Origin: Pelagibius litoralis
Lineage (GTDB): Bacteria > Pseudomonadota > Alphaproteobacteria > Kiloniellales > Kiloniellaceae
NCBI RefSeq assembly: GCF_011683915.1
Contig: NZ_JAAQPH010000006.1
Location: 124,001 to 188,000 of the forward strand
Length of the DNA stretch: 64,000 nucleotides
Direction of reading: 5' to 3'
Shown piece after piece: positions 27,369 through 35,604 of this stretch. The position numbers were made by a program, and so were the translations under genes. The notes below the pieces were generated by a model. That model did not search any database, was not told the DNA's origin, and worked only from the letters and a program-made list of their open reading frames with translations. Position 1 is the first letter of the stretch; the number at the start of each line of letters is the position of its first letter.

Positions 27369-28052
27369 TCATTTGCAAAGCGCTTTGCGCGGAAACGCAA
27401 AGACCTGTTTGCGGCCGAGCAGCATGACCTGAAAGCTGCGCCCCAGCAGCCCGGCGATCGCCGGGTCGAGGACGTTGAGGCCGCCGGTGAAGGCGCCGAA
27501 GGCGGGCAGGATGAGTTTCCGCCCGTCGGTCACGAAGCAGGGTGCGGTGATCCGCTTGTTGCGCACCCTGACCGCCGCCTTGGGGTGGAAGTGGCCGGAG
27601 ACCTCGCCGGCCATGGCCTGCGGTTCGGCTTCGTGGCGGAAGGTGAGGGCGCCCTCGGTCCACTCGGCAGCGATGCTGCCGCCCAGGTTTTGCGGCGGGG
27701 CCGGGTCGTGGTTTCCGGCGATCCATATCCAGTCGTAGCGGGCGATCAGTCCCTGCAGGCGGACGGTGATTTGATCCGGCAGGCGCGCGGCAGCGCCCTG
27801 GTCGTGAAAGGAATCGCCCAGGCAGATCAGGCGCTTTACGTCATGGCGCGCCAGCAGGGCTTCCAGTTTGTCGAGGGTCACCGCCGTGTCATAGGGCGGC
27901 AGAAACTGGCCTCGCTCGGCAAAGGCCGAACCCTTTTCGAAATGGAGGTCGGCAACCGCGGCCAGGCGCCGTTCCGGCCAGAGGAGGGCGCCGGAGATGT
28001 CGGCGACCAGGGAGACCCCGTTCACGCTCAACTGCTCAGGGCGGCCGCTCAT
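27369..28052 (-). CDS. pdeM: Ligase-associated DNA damage response endonuclease PdeM
   Basis: A 227-residue calcineurin-like phosphoesterase. Metal-binding motifs are all visible: VADLHFEKGS, CLGDSFHD, AGNHDPAPP and SGHFHPKAAV. FHPKA and the DGRKLILPAFGAFTGGLNV end are diagnostic for the ligase-associated endonuclease PdeM. It usually sits beside the ligase-associated helicase, exonuclease and DNA ligase; here those genes lie 5-14 kb away in the same window. It ends 6 bp downstream of the LysR gene that precedes it on the minus strand and may share its transcript. Confidence 0.9.
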   Translation of the reverse strand: MSGRPEQLSVNGVSLVADISGALLWPERRLAAVADLHFEKGSAFAERGQFLPPYDTAVTLDKLEALLARHDVKRLICLGDSFHDQGAAARLPDQITVRLQGLIARYDWIWIAGNHDPAPPQNLGGSIAAEWTEGALTFRHEAEPQAMAGEVSGHFHPKAAVRVRNKRITAPCFVTDGRKLILPAFGAFTGGLNVLDPAIAGLLGRSFQVMLLGRKQVFAFPRKALCK

Positions 28053-28058
28053 GACTTG

Positions 28059-28985
28059 TCACTCCCCGGGGACAAAACGAGTCCACTTCGGGTTCTCGGC
28101 GCAGTAAGCCATGGCGGCCTCGCCGGCCATCTCGGCCAGGGTGTCGATCAGTTCGCGCCGCGCCATGTTGGCATAGGCGCAGCGCACCTTCAGAACCCGT
28201 AAGGGCTGCTCCGCCGGAAGCACGACCAGTTCGCCGGTTTCTATCTCGTCGGCAACGGCGATGGCCGGAATGGCCGCGATCCCCATCCGTTGCTTGAGCA
28301 TCTGGACGATGGTGCCGAGAGAATTTGCCGAATGCCGGCTGGCGGCGCCCAGTTGGGTTTCACCCAGATAGGCCTCGGTCATCGGGAAGAGAGGCGAGGT
28401 GCGGGGGTAGTGAATGATCGGCAGTCTTGTCAGATCCGCCACCCCGTAGGCTTTCTTCCTGGGCTCAACGAGGTCCCGGTGCGCAATCCAGCGGATCTCA
28501 TAGTGCACGGTGAACAGCTTGGATACCTGCACCGTCGGCGGGGCGTTGGAGAGGAAGGCCACGTCCACCGAGCCGGCCTCGATATGCTGGGCGAGCTGAT
28601 GGTCGGAGGCACTGATAACGTCGCAGATCAGGTTGGGGAACCGCTGCTTCAGCGCATCGAAGAGGCGTGGCGCCAGGGTCATCACCGAAAGCGATGCCGC
28701 GGCGATCCGCAGCCGATGTCCTTCACTGTCGGTCTCGCTGATCTTGCGGAACATGCTGTCACGCAGGTCCAGCATGCGCTCGGCATATTGGACGACGTCA
28801 TAACCCTGATCGGTCAGGCTGAAATGGGCCTTGCTGCGGTCGATCAGCGCCGCGCCGAGGGTCTCCTCCAGCGTATTGATACGCGCTGAGATCGCCGGCT
28901 GGCTGAGGCGCAGCTTGTCGGCGACGCGCTGGTAGTTCTGCAACTGCGCCAGCCAGTAAAGCGTCTCCAGCTGATGCAGATTCAT
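28059..28985 (-). CDS. LysR-family transcriptional regulator
   Basis: A 308-residue regulator. The N-terminal winged helix-turn-helix covers residues 1-60 (QNYQRVADKLRLSQPAISAR). The effector domain follows (about 90-300), with YPRTSPLFPMTEAYL resembling LysR proteins that sense small carboxylic acids. It is divergent from an aldolase-TRAP transporter cluster and is the likely regulator of that cluster. An AT-rich near-palindrome lies 30 bp upstream of its ATG. Confidence 0.9.
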   Translation of the reverse strand: MNLHQLETLYWLAQLQNYQRVADKLRLSQPAISARINTLEETLGAALIDRSKAHFSLTDQGYDVVQYAERMLDLRDSMFRKISETDSEGHRLRIAAASLSVMTLAPRLFDALKQRFPNLICDVISASDHQLAQHIEAGSVDVAFLSNAPPTVQVSKLFTVHYEIRWIAHRDLVEPRKKAYGVADLTRLPIIHYPRTSPLFPMTEAYLGETQLGAASRHSANSLGTIVQMLKQRMGIAAIPAIAVADEIETGELVVLPAEQPLRVLKVRCAYANMARRELIDTLAEMAGEAAMAYCAENPKWTRFVPGE

Positions 28986-29014
28986 GGCGCGGCTCCCTCG
29001 TATTTCCGTAGTCT

Positions 29015-29029
29015 ATAAAAATTATTTAT
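29015..29029. promoter_or_regulatory. Probable LysR-type operator between divergent genes
   Basis: ATAAAAATTATTTAT is a 15-bp near-palindrome (one mismatched pair) in the 134-bp gap between the LysR gene and the aldolase gene. Its AT content stands out from the flanking GC-rich DNA. It could bind the adjacent LysR regulator; this is inference from position and symmetry. Confidence 0.45.
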
Positions 29030-29119
29030 GAGGAACAAAGAAATTTTGACTTTGACGCTGCCGATGCCCTTCGAACACCCTTTTCCTTTGGGAAAGCGAT
29101 ACCGGGGGAAGAAAACACC

Positions 29120-29893
29120 ATGCAGAAAGAGCCTGTCCGCCTGCGCCTTCAGTCGGGGGAGCTGCTGATCGGCAGCTGGCTTTTCCTGGGCAGCCCGGTC
29201 ACAGCGGAGGTGATGTCGCTGGCCGGCTTTGACCTGCTGATCCTTGATATGGAGCATTCCGCCGGCGATGTGGAGACGCTCTATCATCAGCTCCGGGCGA
29301 TTTCGGCCCAATCCGTGCCGGTTGTGGTGCGTGTCGGCGACGATACGGCGGGCCCGATCAAGCGCGCGCTGGACGCCGGGGCGGCGGGTGTTGTCCTGCC
29401 CGATGTCCGGACTGCGGAGTCCGGTCGAAGGTTCGTCGACGCCACGCGCTATGCCCCCGAGGGATCGCGCGGAACCCATCGTCTGTCGCGCGCCGCGGCC
29501 TATGGGTTGAACTGGGACAACTATCTCGCGCAGCAGGCGGCTAATCCACTGACCATCGGTCTCGTGGAGTCGGCGGATGGTGTCGCGGCGCTGGACGCCC
29601 TGCTTGAGATCGACAACCTGGATGTGATCTTCATCGGCGCCGCCGATCTCGCCGCCAGCGTCGGGCGGCTCGCCGAACCGCAGCATTCCGATGTGCAGGA
29701 TATGGTCCATGAGATCGAGGCCAAAACCCTGAAGGCCGGCAAAGTGCTGGGCGGCCTGGCGGCTGACGCGGCGGAGGGGCGGGCCAAGGCCGCCCTTGGC
29801 TACCGCCTGCTGACCTTCGGCAGCGATGCGCTTTATCTGCGCAACACCGCGGTTGAGGCCGCCCGGGCCGCCCGGGCGGCGCTGACCCCGTGA
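29120..29893 (+). CDS. HpcH/HpaI-type class II pyruvate aldolase
   Basis: A 257-residue cytoplasmic aldolase of the HpaI/CitE superfamily. The features are LILDMEHSAGD (metal-site Glu region with the catalytic His next), VVRVGDDTAGPIKRALDAGA, GVVLPDVRT with the phosphate or pyruvate site, and IFIGAADLAASVGR holding the metal Asp. Such enzymes cleave 4-hydroxy-2-oxo acids to pyruvate plus an aldehyde. Its stop overlaps the TRAP small permease gene by 4 bp (GTGA), so the imported acid is probably processed by this enzyme. Confidence 0.88.
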   Translation: MQKEPVRLRLQSGELLIGSWLFLGSPVTAEVMSLAGFDLLILDMEHSAGDVETLYHQLRAISAQSVPVVVRVGDDTAGPIKRALDAGAAGVVLPDVRTAESGRRFVDATRYAPEGSRGTHRLSRAAAYGLNWDNYLAQQAANPLTIGLVESADGVAALDALLEIDNLDVIFIGAADLAASVGRLAEPQHSDVQDMVHEIEAKTLKAGKVLGGLAADAAEGRAKAALGYRLLTFGSDALYLRNTAVEAARAARAALTP

Positions 29894-30390
29894 GCCGCGA
29901 CAAAACCCTGCGTCATGTTGCCCGGGAGCTGATCCGTCAGCCGGACCTGCTGTTCAGCATGATCATATTCCTGGGCTTTCTGGTGCTCTGCAGCCTGCAG
30001 GTCGTGGTGCGCTTCGTCCTGACCCTGCCGCTGACCTGGACCGAAGAACTGACCTCGGCGCTGGTCATCTGGATGACCTTCCTGGGGATCATCGCGGTGC
30101 AGCGCCGCGACAGCCAGATCCGCGTAGAACTGCTCGACAGCATCCTGCCGCCAGTGCCCCTTGCCATTATCTACGGCCTTTTCGATATTGCCGTGCTGGC
30201 CTGCCTCGTCGCGATCGTGGCCGGCGGCTGGACGACGCTGGAGGAGACGGCCTACCAGCGAACACCGGCGCTCGGCATCCCCTTGAATGTGCTGATCGCA
30301 GTGACGCCGATGGCCGCGGCGGCGATGGCGGTTTTCGTCGTCCGCAATGCCGTCAGGCGGCTGCGCCGCGCGCTGGGCGGCGGCACATGA
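29890..30390 (+). CDS. TRAP transporter small permease, DctQ type
   Basis: A 166-residue membrane protein with four hydrophobic segments, consistent with the DctQ subunit. Typical elements are the LTWTEELTSALVIWMTFLGI stretch and QRRDSQIRVELLDSILP. It bridges the periplasmic binding protein and the large permease. The GTG start overlaps the aldolase stop, and its stop overlaps the large permease start (ATGA). Confidence 0.9.
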   Translation: MSRDKTLRHVARELIRQPDLLFSMIIFLGFLVLCSLQVVVRFVLTLPLTWTEELTSALVIWMTFLGIIAVQRRDSQIRVELLDSILPPVPLAIIYGLFDIAVLACLVAIVAGGWTTLEETAYQRTPALGIPLNVLIAVTPMAAAAMAVFVVRNAVRRLRRALGGGT

Positions 30391-31679
30391 GCGCCGATCC
30401 CTTCACGATGGTGATGATTGCGGTGTCGATTGTCGTCATCGTGCTCGGCTTTCCCATCGCCTATGCGATGCTGCTCTGCTCGATGATCTACATCCTGGTC
30501 AACGGCCTGCCCATTTCGCTGATGGTGCACGAACTCGCGCTGTCGCTGAACAGCTTCACCATGATCTCCGTTCCGCTGTTCATGTTTGCCGGAAAGCTGA
30601 TGACCGCGTCCGGCATTTCCGACCGTATCTTCGACTTTACCAACAACCTGGTCGGCCGTGTGCCCGGCGGGCTGGGCCATGTCAACGTGGCCTCCAGCCT
30701 GGTTTTTGCCGGGATGTCCGGATCGACTTTGGCCGACGTCGCCGGCCTGGGTGAGATCGAATACAAGGCCATGACCCGCAAGGGTTATGACGCCGACTTT
30801 ACGATCGGGGTAACGCTGTCCTCTGCCGCCATCGGGCCGATCCTGCCGCCCAGTCTGCCCATGGTGCTCTATGGCGTGACCGCGGGGGTCTCGATCTCCG
30901 GGCTTTTTCTCGGCGGTATCCTGCCGGGCTTTCTGATCGCGGCAAGCCTGATGGTCTATGTCTTCTTTGTCGGCCTGCGGCGCGGTTACCGGGTGGATGT
31001 CTGGGCGGGCTGGCGCGCCCTGGGGATATCGTTCCTGCGCGCGGCCCCGCCGCTCTTCACGCCCTTCATTATCGTCGGCGGCATGGCGTTCGGCTGGTTC
31101 AGCCCGACCGAGGCGGCGACCGTTTCCGTGCTCTACGGCCTTTTCATCGCCACCGTCGTCTACCGGAGCCTGAGTTTTCCGGCCTTCCTGGAGGTTCTGC
31201 GCGACGTGACGCTCTCCGCCTCGCGCCTGCTCTTCGTCATTGCGACGGCCTTTCTCTTCGGCTGGGTCGCCACTTTCGGCGAGGTGCCGCAGATGCTGGC
31301 CGCGCTGATCGAGGCCCATATCGAATCAGTCGCGCTTTTTCTGTTGGTCTGCATCATCGTCAATCTGATCCTGGGGGCGATCCTGGAGAACGCGATTCCC
31401 CTGCTGGTACTGGCGCCGATGCTGGCGCCCATCGCGGAGCAGCAGTACGGGCTCGATCCCGTGCACTTCGGCGTGGTGATGGTCTTCAACATCATGATCG
31501 GCCAGTTCACTCCGCCCATCGGCCTGTCCCTGTTCGTCATGCGCGATATCACCGGCTTCAGCGTGACGCGGATCTTCCGCGCGGTGCTGCCGTTTCTGGC
31601 ACCCCTCATCATCTCGCTTTTTCTCATGGCCTATTTTCCCTGGATCGTCACCGCCATCCCCCGGGCAGCCGGTTTCTGA
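30387..31679 (+). CDS. TRAP transporter large permease, DctM type
   Basis: A 430-residue membrane protein with about twelve hydrophobic segments. DctM hallmarks are VPLFMFAGKLMTASGIS, GSTLADVAGLGEIEYKAM and GPILPPSLPMVLYG. It carries sodium-driven substrate translocation. Length and order (DctQ, DctM, DctP) are standard for TAXI-independent TRAP systems. The substrate is likely an acid related to the aldolase product. Confidence 0.95.
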   Translation: MSADPFTMVMIAVSIVVIVLGFPIAYAMLLCSMIYILVNGLPISLMVHELALSLNSFTMISVPLFMFAGKLMTASGISDRIFDFTNNLVGRVPGGLGHVNVASSLVFAGMSGSTLADVAGLGEIEYKAMTRKGYDADFTIGVTLSSAAIGPILPPSLPMVLYGVTAGVSISGLFLGGILPGFLIAASLMVYVFFVGLRRGYRVDVWAGWRALGISFLRAAPPLFTPFIIVGGMAFGWFSPTEAATVSVLYGLFIATVVYRSLSFPAFLEVLRDVTLSASRLLFVIATAFLFGWVATFGEVPQMLAALIEAHIESVALFLLVCIIVNLILGAILENAIPLLVLAPMLAPIAEQQYGLDPVHFGVVMVFNIMIGQFTPPIGLSLFVMRDITGFSVTRIFRAVLPFLAPLIISLFLMAYFPWIVTAIPRAAGF

Positions 31680-31732
31680 GGCACCGCACAAGCACCATAA
31701 GAGGTCCAAAAGACATCAAGAGGAGGAACATC

Positions 31733-32767
31733 ATGCGATACAACCTGAAGCCATCCGGCCTGAAACCGTCAGGCAGACTGCTGACCGCCGCCTTTGCCGC
31801 GGCAATGGCGTTCTCGCCCATTGCAGCGGTTGCCCAGGAGGTGACCCTGCGCCTCGCCCATGTGGTGAAGGAGGGTGATCCCGCCTACATCGGGGCGGAA
31901 ACCTTCCGCGAACGCGTCGCCGCGCTCAGCGACGGCCGGATCGCGGTGAAGATTTTTCCGGCGGGCCAGCTCGGCAACAACCGCAAGCTCTTCGCCCAGG
32001 TGCAGTCCGGTGCCGTGGACATGAGCTTTACACCCTTCAACATGCTGGCCGACATCGTGCCGGAGTTCTCCATCGTGACCGGCGGCTACATGTTCGAGAG
32101 CCCGGAGCATCAGCAACGCCTGCTGGAAAGCGCCGAGTTCGGTCAGGCCTGGGCCGGGGAGCTGCTTGAGAAGGGGAACCTGCGCATTCTCTCGCACTTC
32201 TTCTACGGCACCCGCAATCTGACCACCGCAAAGGTCGAGGTGCGCAGCCCCGAGGGCCTGTCGGGCCTGAAGATCCGCGCCGTGCCGAACAGCATGTCGC
32301 TGGCCACGGTGCGCGGCCTGGGGGCGGCGCCGACGCCGGTTGCCTGGCCGGAGACCTTTCAGGCCCTGCGCCAGGGCATTGTCGACGGGCAGGAGAACCC
32401 GATCCCCGTGCTCTATGCCGCCGGCTTCTATGAGGTGCAGAAGTACCTCATCAAGACGCAGCATCAGATGTCGGCGCTGCCTTTCCTGATCCGCGAGCCG
32501 TCCTGGGCAAAGCTTTCGGCGGCAGACCAGCAGGTTCTGCGGCAGGCCGCGACGGAGGCGGCGGCGGTCGCCACCAAGACCATGGTCGAGTTCACGCAGA
32601 CCCTGGAGGCCGACTTGGTCGCCAAGGGCATGACCATCGTCGAATTGACGGAGGCTGAGCGGGCGGTGTTTCGCGATAGGGTCCGCGCTTCGGTGGCGGA
32701 GGAATTCGACGGCAAGGTCTTCCCGGCCGGCCTGATCGCCAAGGTCCATGCGCTGGCTGGCGGTTGA
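31733..32767 (+). CDS. TRAP transporter substrate-binding protein, DctP type
   Basis: A 344-residue periplasmic binding protein with a signal peptide (LLTAAFAAAMAFSPIAAVAQ, cleaved near residue 34). DctP landmarks are VTLRLAHVVKEGDPAY, KIFPAGQLGNNRKLF, GLKIRAVPNSMSLATVRGLG (the Arg that binds the substrate carboxylate) and QALRQGIVDGQENP. GAGGAGG precedes the ATG. It ends this operon; a hairpin repeat follows directly. Confidence 0.95.
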   Translation: MRYNLKPSGLKPSGRLLTAAFAAAMAFSPIAAVAQEVTLRLAHVVKEGDPAYIGAETFRERVAALSDGRIAVKIFPAGQLGNNRKLFAQVQSGAVDMSFTPFNMLADIVPEFSIVTGGYMFESPEHQQRLLESAEFGQAWAGELLEKGNLRILSHFFYGTRNLTTAKVEVRSPEGLSGLKIRAVPNSMSLATVRGLGAAPTPVAWPETFQALRQGIVDGQENPIPVLYAAGFYEVQKYLIKTQHQMSALPFLIREPSWAKLSAADQQVLRQAATEAAAVATKTMVEFTQTLEADLVAKGMTIVELTEAERAVFRDRVRASVAEEFDGKVFPAGLIAKVHALAGG

Positions 32768-32780
32768 TATGCGGGCAAAT

Positions 32781-32829
32781 GATTGACCTCGTGCTTAGAG
32801 ACGCTGCGCTCCTCAGCATGAGGTCAATC
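32781..32829. repeat. Inverted repeat after the TRAP operon, terminator-like
   Basis: GATTGACCTCGTGCT (32781-32795) pairs with AGCATGAGGTCAATC (32815-32829), a 15-bp stem with one mismatch. The loop and the following stretch to about 32885 (CTCACCCTGAGGAGGCC, ATCTCGAAGG) resemble dispersed hairpin repeats common between genes in alphaproteobacteria. It is the only copy of this type in the window and lies between the convergent dctP and helicase genes. Confidence 0.6.
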
Positions 32830-32913
32830 ACCCCAAGGTCTGGCCTCACCCTGAGGAGGCCTGAAAGGCCATCTCGAAGGGCGGTGTAACAAACTCTTTG
32901 AATCCTTCAGCAG

Positions 32914-35406
32914 CTAAAGCGGCAGTTCCGCCTGGCCCCGGCCGGGGGCCAGGCCCTCGGTCGCTTCGTCGATGAGGGCCTGGGCGCCCTCGTCGAGGAG
33001 TTCGTCCAGGCCGCTGCCGCTGACCTGTTCCTTGCCGATCTCCAGCAGCACCGGGACGGCGAGGGGGGAGATCTTGTCCAGCCGGCGATGCTCGATCCGG
33101 CCCTTCACCCGCTTCAGCATCTCCGCCAGGCGGCCGATGTCGGTCAGGCCGCCGGCGGCCTCGGCGCGGGTTGCCTGCAGCAGGATGTGATTGGGCTCGT
33201 GCTTGCGTAAAACGTCGTAGATGAGGTCGGCGTTGAAGGTCACCTGTCGACCGGATTTTTCCTGTCCCGGCGCGCGGGCCTCGATCAGCCCGGCGATCAC
33301 GGCGACCTTGCGGAAGGTCCGCTTCAGCATGGAGGACTCGGCCATCCATTCCTCCAGGTCGTCGCCCAGCATGTCCTCGTCGAAGAGGGCGGCCAGATCC
33401 TCGGCGGGCTTCAGGCTCCAGACTGCGATCACATAGTCCGTAGCGACGAAGCCGAGGGGGGCGAGGCCGGCCCGCTCCATACGCCTGGTCAGCAGCATAC
33501 CCAGGGTCTGGTGGGCGTTGCGGCCCTCGAAGCAGTAGGCGACCAGAAACTCTTTTTCGCCGCGGGGAAAGGTCTCCACCAGCAGGCCCGAAGGGTTGGG
33601 CAGGACCGAGCGCCACTGCTGCAGCCGCAGCCATTCGGCCACCGCCGGGGGCAGGTCGCGCCAGCGGTCCGGGTTGCCCAGGATACCGCGCACCCGCTCC
33701 GCCAGATGGGTCGAGAGCGGCAGCCGCCCGCCGGCATAGGCGGGCACCTTGGGGTCGCCGCCCTTGGCGCGGCTGACCAGTACGGTGTTGTCCCGCAGGC
33801 CTTCAAAGGCGAGCAGTTGCCCGGCGAAGATAAAGCTGTCGCCCGGCAGCAGTGCATTCACAAAATATTCTTCGACTTCACCCAGAACGCGGCCGTTCCT
33901 CATACGCACCTTTAAGACCGGCGCCTCGACGATGGTGCCGACGTTCATGCGATAGCGCTTTACATGCGAAAGGTTGGAAACGCGGTAAAAGCCATGTGCA
34001 TCAAGGCCTAAGCGGCGATAGCGCTCATAGGATTTCAGCGCGTAGCCGCCTGAGGCGACGAAGTCCAGGGTGCGATCGAAATCGTTCTTTTTCAAATGCT
34101 TATAGGGATAAGCTGTGATGACTTCTTGGTAAAGTTGGTCGGCATCGAAGGGCCCGGCGCAGGCGGTTCCCAGGATGTGCTGTGAGAGCACATCAAGGCC
34201 GCCGGGCTTGGGCGGGTCGCCGTCAAGGCTGCGCGCCTCCACCGCTTCCAGGGCGGCGCGGCATTCCAGCACCTCGAAGCGGTTGGCCGGTACCAGCAGC
34301 GCGCGGCTCGGCTGGTCGAGCTGGTGATTGGCGCGGCCGATGCGTTGCAGCAGCCGGGCCGAGCCTTTGGGCGCGCCGACCTGGACCACGAGATCGACGG
34401 CGGCCCAGTCGATGCCGAGGTCGAGGGAGGAGGTGGCGACGACGGCGCGCAACCGCCCCGCCGCCATGGCCCCCTCCACCTTGCGGCGTTGCTCCACCGC
34501 CAGGCTGCCGTGGTGCAGGGCGATGGCCAGGCCGTCGTCGTTAAGCCGCCAGAGTTCCTGGAACACCAGTTCGGCCTGGGCGCGGGTGTTCACGAAGACC
34601 AGGGTGGTTCCGGCTGATTTGATCTTCTCGTAGACCTCGGCGATGGCGTGGACAGCCATGTGGCCGGACCAGGGCAGGTACTCTTTTGTGGTCAGGATAC
34701 TGACCTCGGCCTTGGCCCCGTCGCGGCCGATGATCGGGCGCACGCCCGATGGATCGGCTGTGGGCGAGAGCCAGCCGGCCAGCCAGTCCGGGTCGTGCAC
34801 CGTGGCCGAGAGGCCAACCCTGCGGCAGCCGGGACTCAAAGTCTCCAGTCGTGCCAGACCCAGCGCCAGCAGATCGCCGCGCTTGCTGCCGGCGATGGCG
34901 TGCAGCTCGTCGATCACCACGCAGCTGAGGTTTCCGAAGACCTGGGGGGCGTCGTAGTACGACAGCAAGAGGGCCAGGGATTCCGGCGTCGTCATCAGGA
35001 TACCCGGCGGCTTGCGGCGCTGGCGCTGGCGCTTGGATTGGGGCGTGTCGCCGGTACGGGTCTCGCAGGTGACATCCAGCCCCATTTCCTCGATCGGCTG
35101 GGTCAGATTGCGGTGGATATCCACCGCCAGGGCCTTCAGCGGTGAGATGTAGAGGGTATGAAGTCCCTCGTGCGGCTCTCCATTGGAAGACTGGGCCGCC
35201 AGCGCCACCAGGCTGGGCAGGAAGCCTGCCAGGGTCTTGCCGCCCCCGGTCGGGGCGATCAGCAGCGCGGACTCGCCCGCCTCGGCCGCCCGCAGCATCT
35301 GCAGCTGATGGGGATGCGGCTGCCAGCCGCGCCTGTGGAACCAGTCGGCAAAGACCGGCGGCAGGACGGAAAGCTTGGACTCGTCGAGAAGGGCTGGCTG
35401 GTTCAC
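32914..35406 (-). CDS. Ligase-associated DEXH-box DNA helicase (Lhr-like)
   Basis: An 830-residue superfamily 2 helicase. Motif I is APTGGGKTLAGFLPSL, motif II VIDELHAIAGSKRGDLL, motif III GLSATVHDP and motif VI LLQRIGRANHQ. Two RecA-like domains (about 10-400) are followed by the Lhr winged-helix and C-terminal regions (KRYRMNVGTIVEAP, GDSFIFAGQLLAFEG), characteristic of the ligase-associated DNA damage response helicase. GTG at 35406 gives about 12 residues before homology starts; TTG at 35508 would add 34 unsupported residues. Neither has a strong ribosome-binding site. Confidence 0.9.
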   Translation of the reverse strand: MNQPALLDESKLSVLPPVFADWFHRRGWQPHPHQLQMLRAAEAGESALLIAPTGGGKTLAGFLPSLVALAAQSSNGEPHEGLHTLYISPLKALAVDIHRNLTQPIEEMGLDVTCETRTGDTPQSKRQRQRRKPPGILMTTPESLALLLSYYDAPQVFGNLSCVVIDELHAIAGSKRGDLLALGLARLETLSPGCRRVGLSATVHDPDWLAGWLSPTADPSGVRPIIGRDGAKAEVSILTTKEYLPWSGHMAVHAIAEVYEKIKSAGTTLVFVNTRAQAELVFQELWRLNDDGLAIALHHGSLAVEQRRKVEGAMAAGRLRAVVATSSLDLGIDWAAVDLVVQVGAPKGSARLLQRIGRANHQLDQPSRALLVPANRFEVLECRAALEAVEARSLDGDPPKPGGLDVLSQHILGTACAGPFDADQLYQEVITAYPYKHLKKNDFDRTLDFVASGGYALKSYERYRRLGLDAHGFYRVSNLSHVKRYRMNVGTIVEAPVLKVRMRNGRVLGEVEEYFVNALLPGDSFIFAGQLLAFEGLRDNTVLVSRAKGGDPKVPAYAGGRLPLSTHLAERVRGILGNPDRWRDLPPAVAEWLRLQQWRSVLPNPSGLLVETFPRGEKEFLVAYCFEGRNAHQTLGMLLTRRMERAGLAPLGFVATDYVIAVWSLKPAEDLAALFDEDMLGDDLEEWMAESSMLKRTFRKVAVIAGLIEARAPGQEKSGRQVTFNADLIYDVLRKHEPNHILLQATRAEAAGGLTDIGRLAEMLKRVKGRIEHRRLDKISPLAVPVLLEIGKEQVSGSGLDELLDEGAQALIDEATEGLAPGRGQAELPL

Positions 35407-35604
35407 GGGGGCCAGAGTAGACCGGTCGGTGAGATGGGTGAAGGTGAATGAAGTGAGCGTTGCCAAAGGCCCAACAGGGCTTTCTACAGCGCCCGCAAAT
35501 TTACACAAATGCGTCGTAAGTGCTTGCTAAAGCTTAACGTTCTATTGACGCTCGGTCGCTACCCTAGCCTGGATGCGAAGGAATTTCCGGGGAGCAACCC
35601 CGCG

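Noticed and set aside
27331-27370. Two GCGGCCGC blocks that look like a tandem repeat or mobile-element end
   Set aside because: They are the two arms of one 12-bp hairpin next to stop codons, best explained as a terminator.
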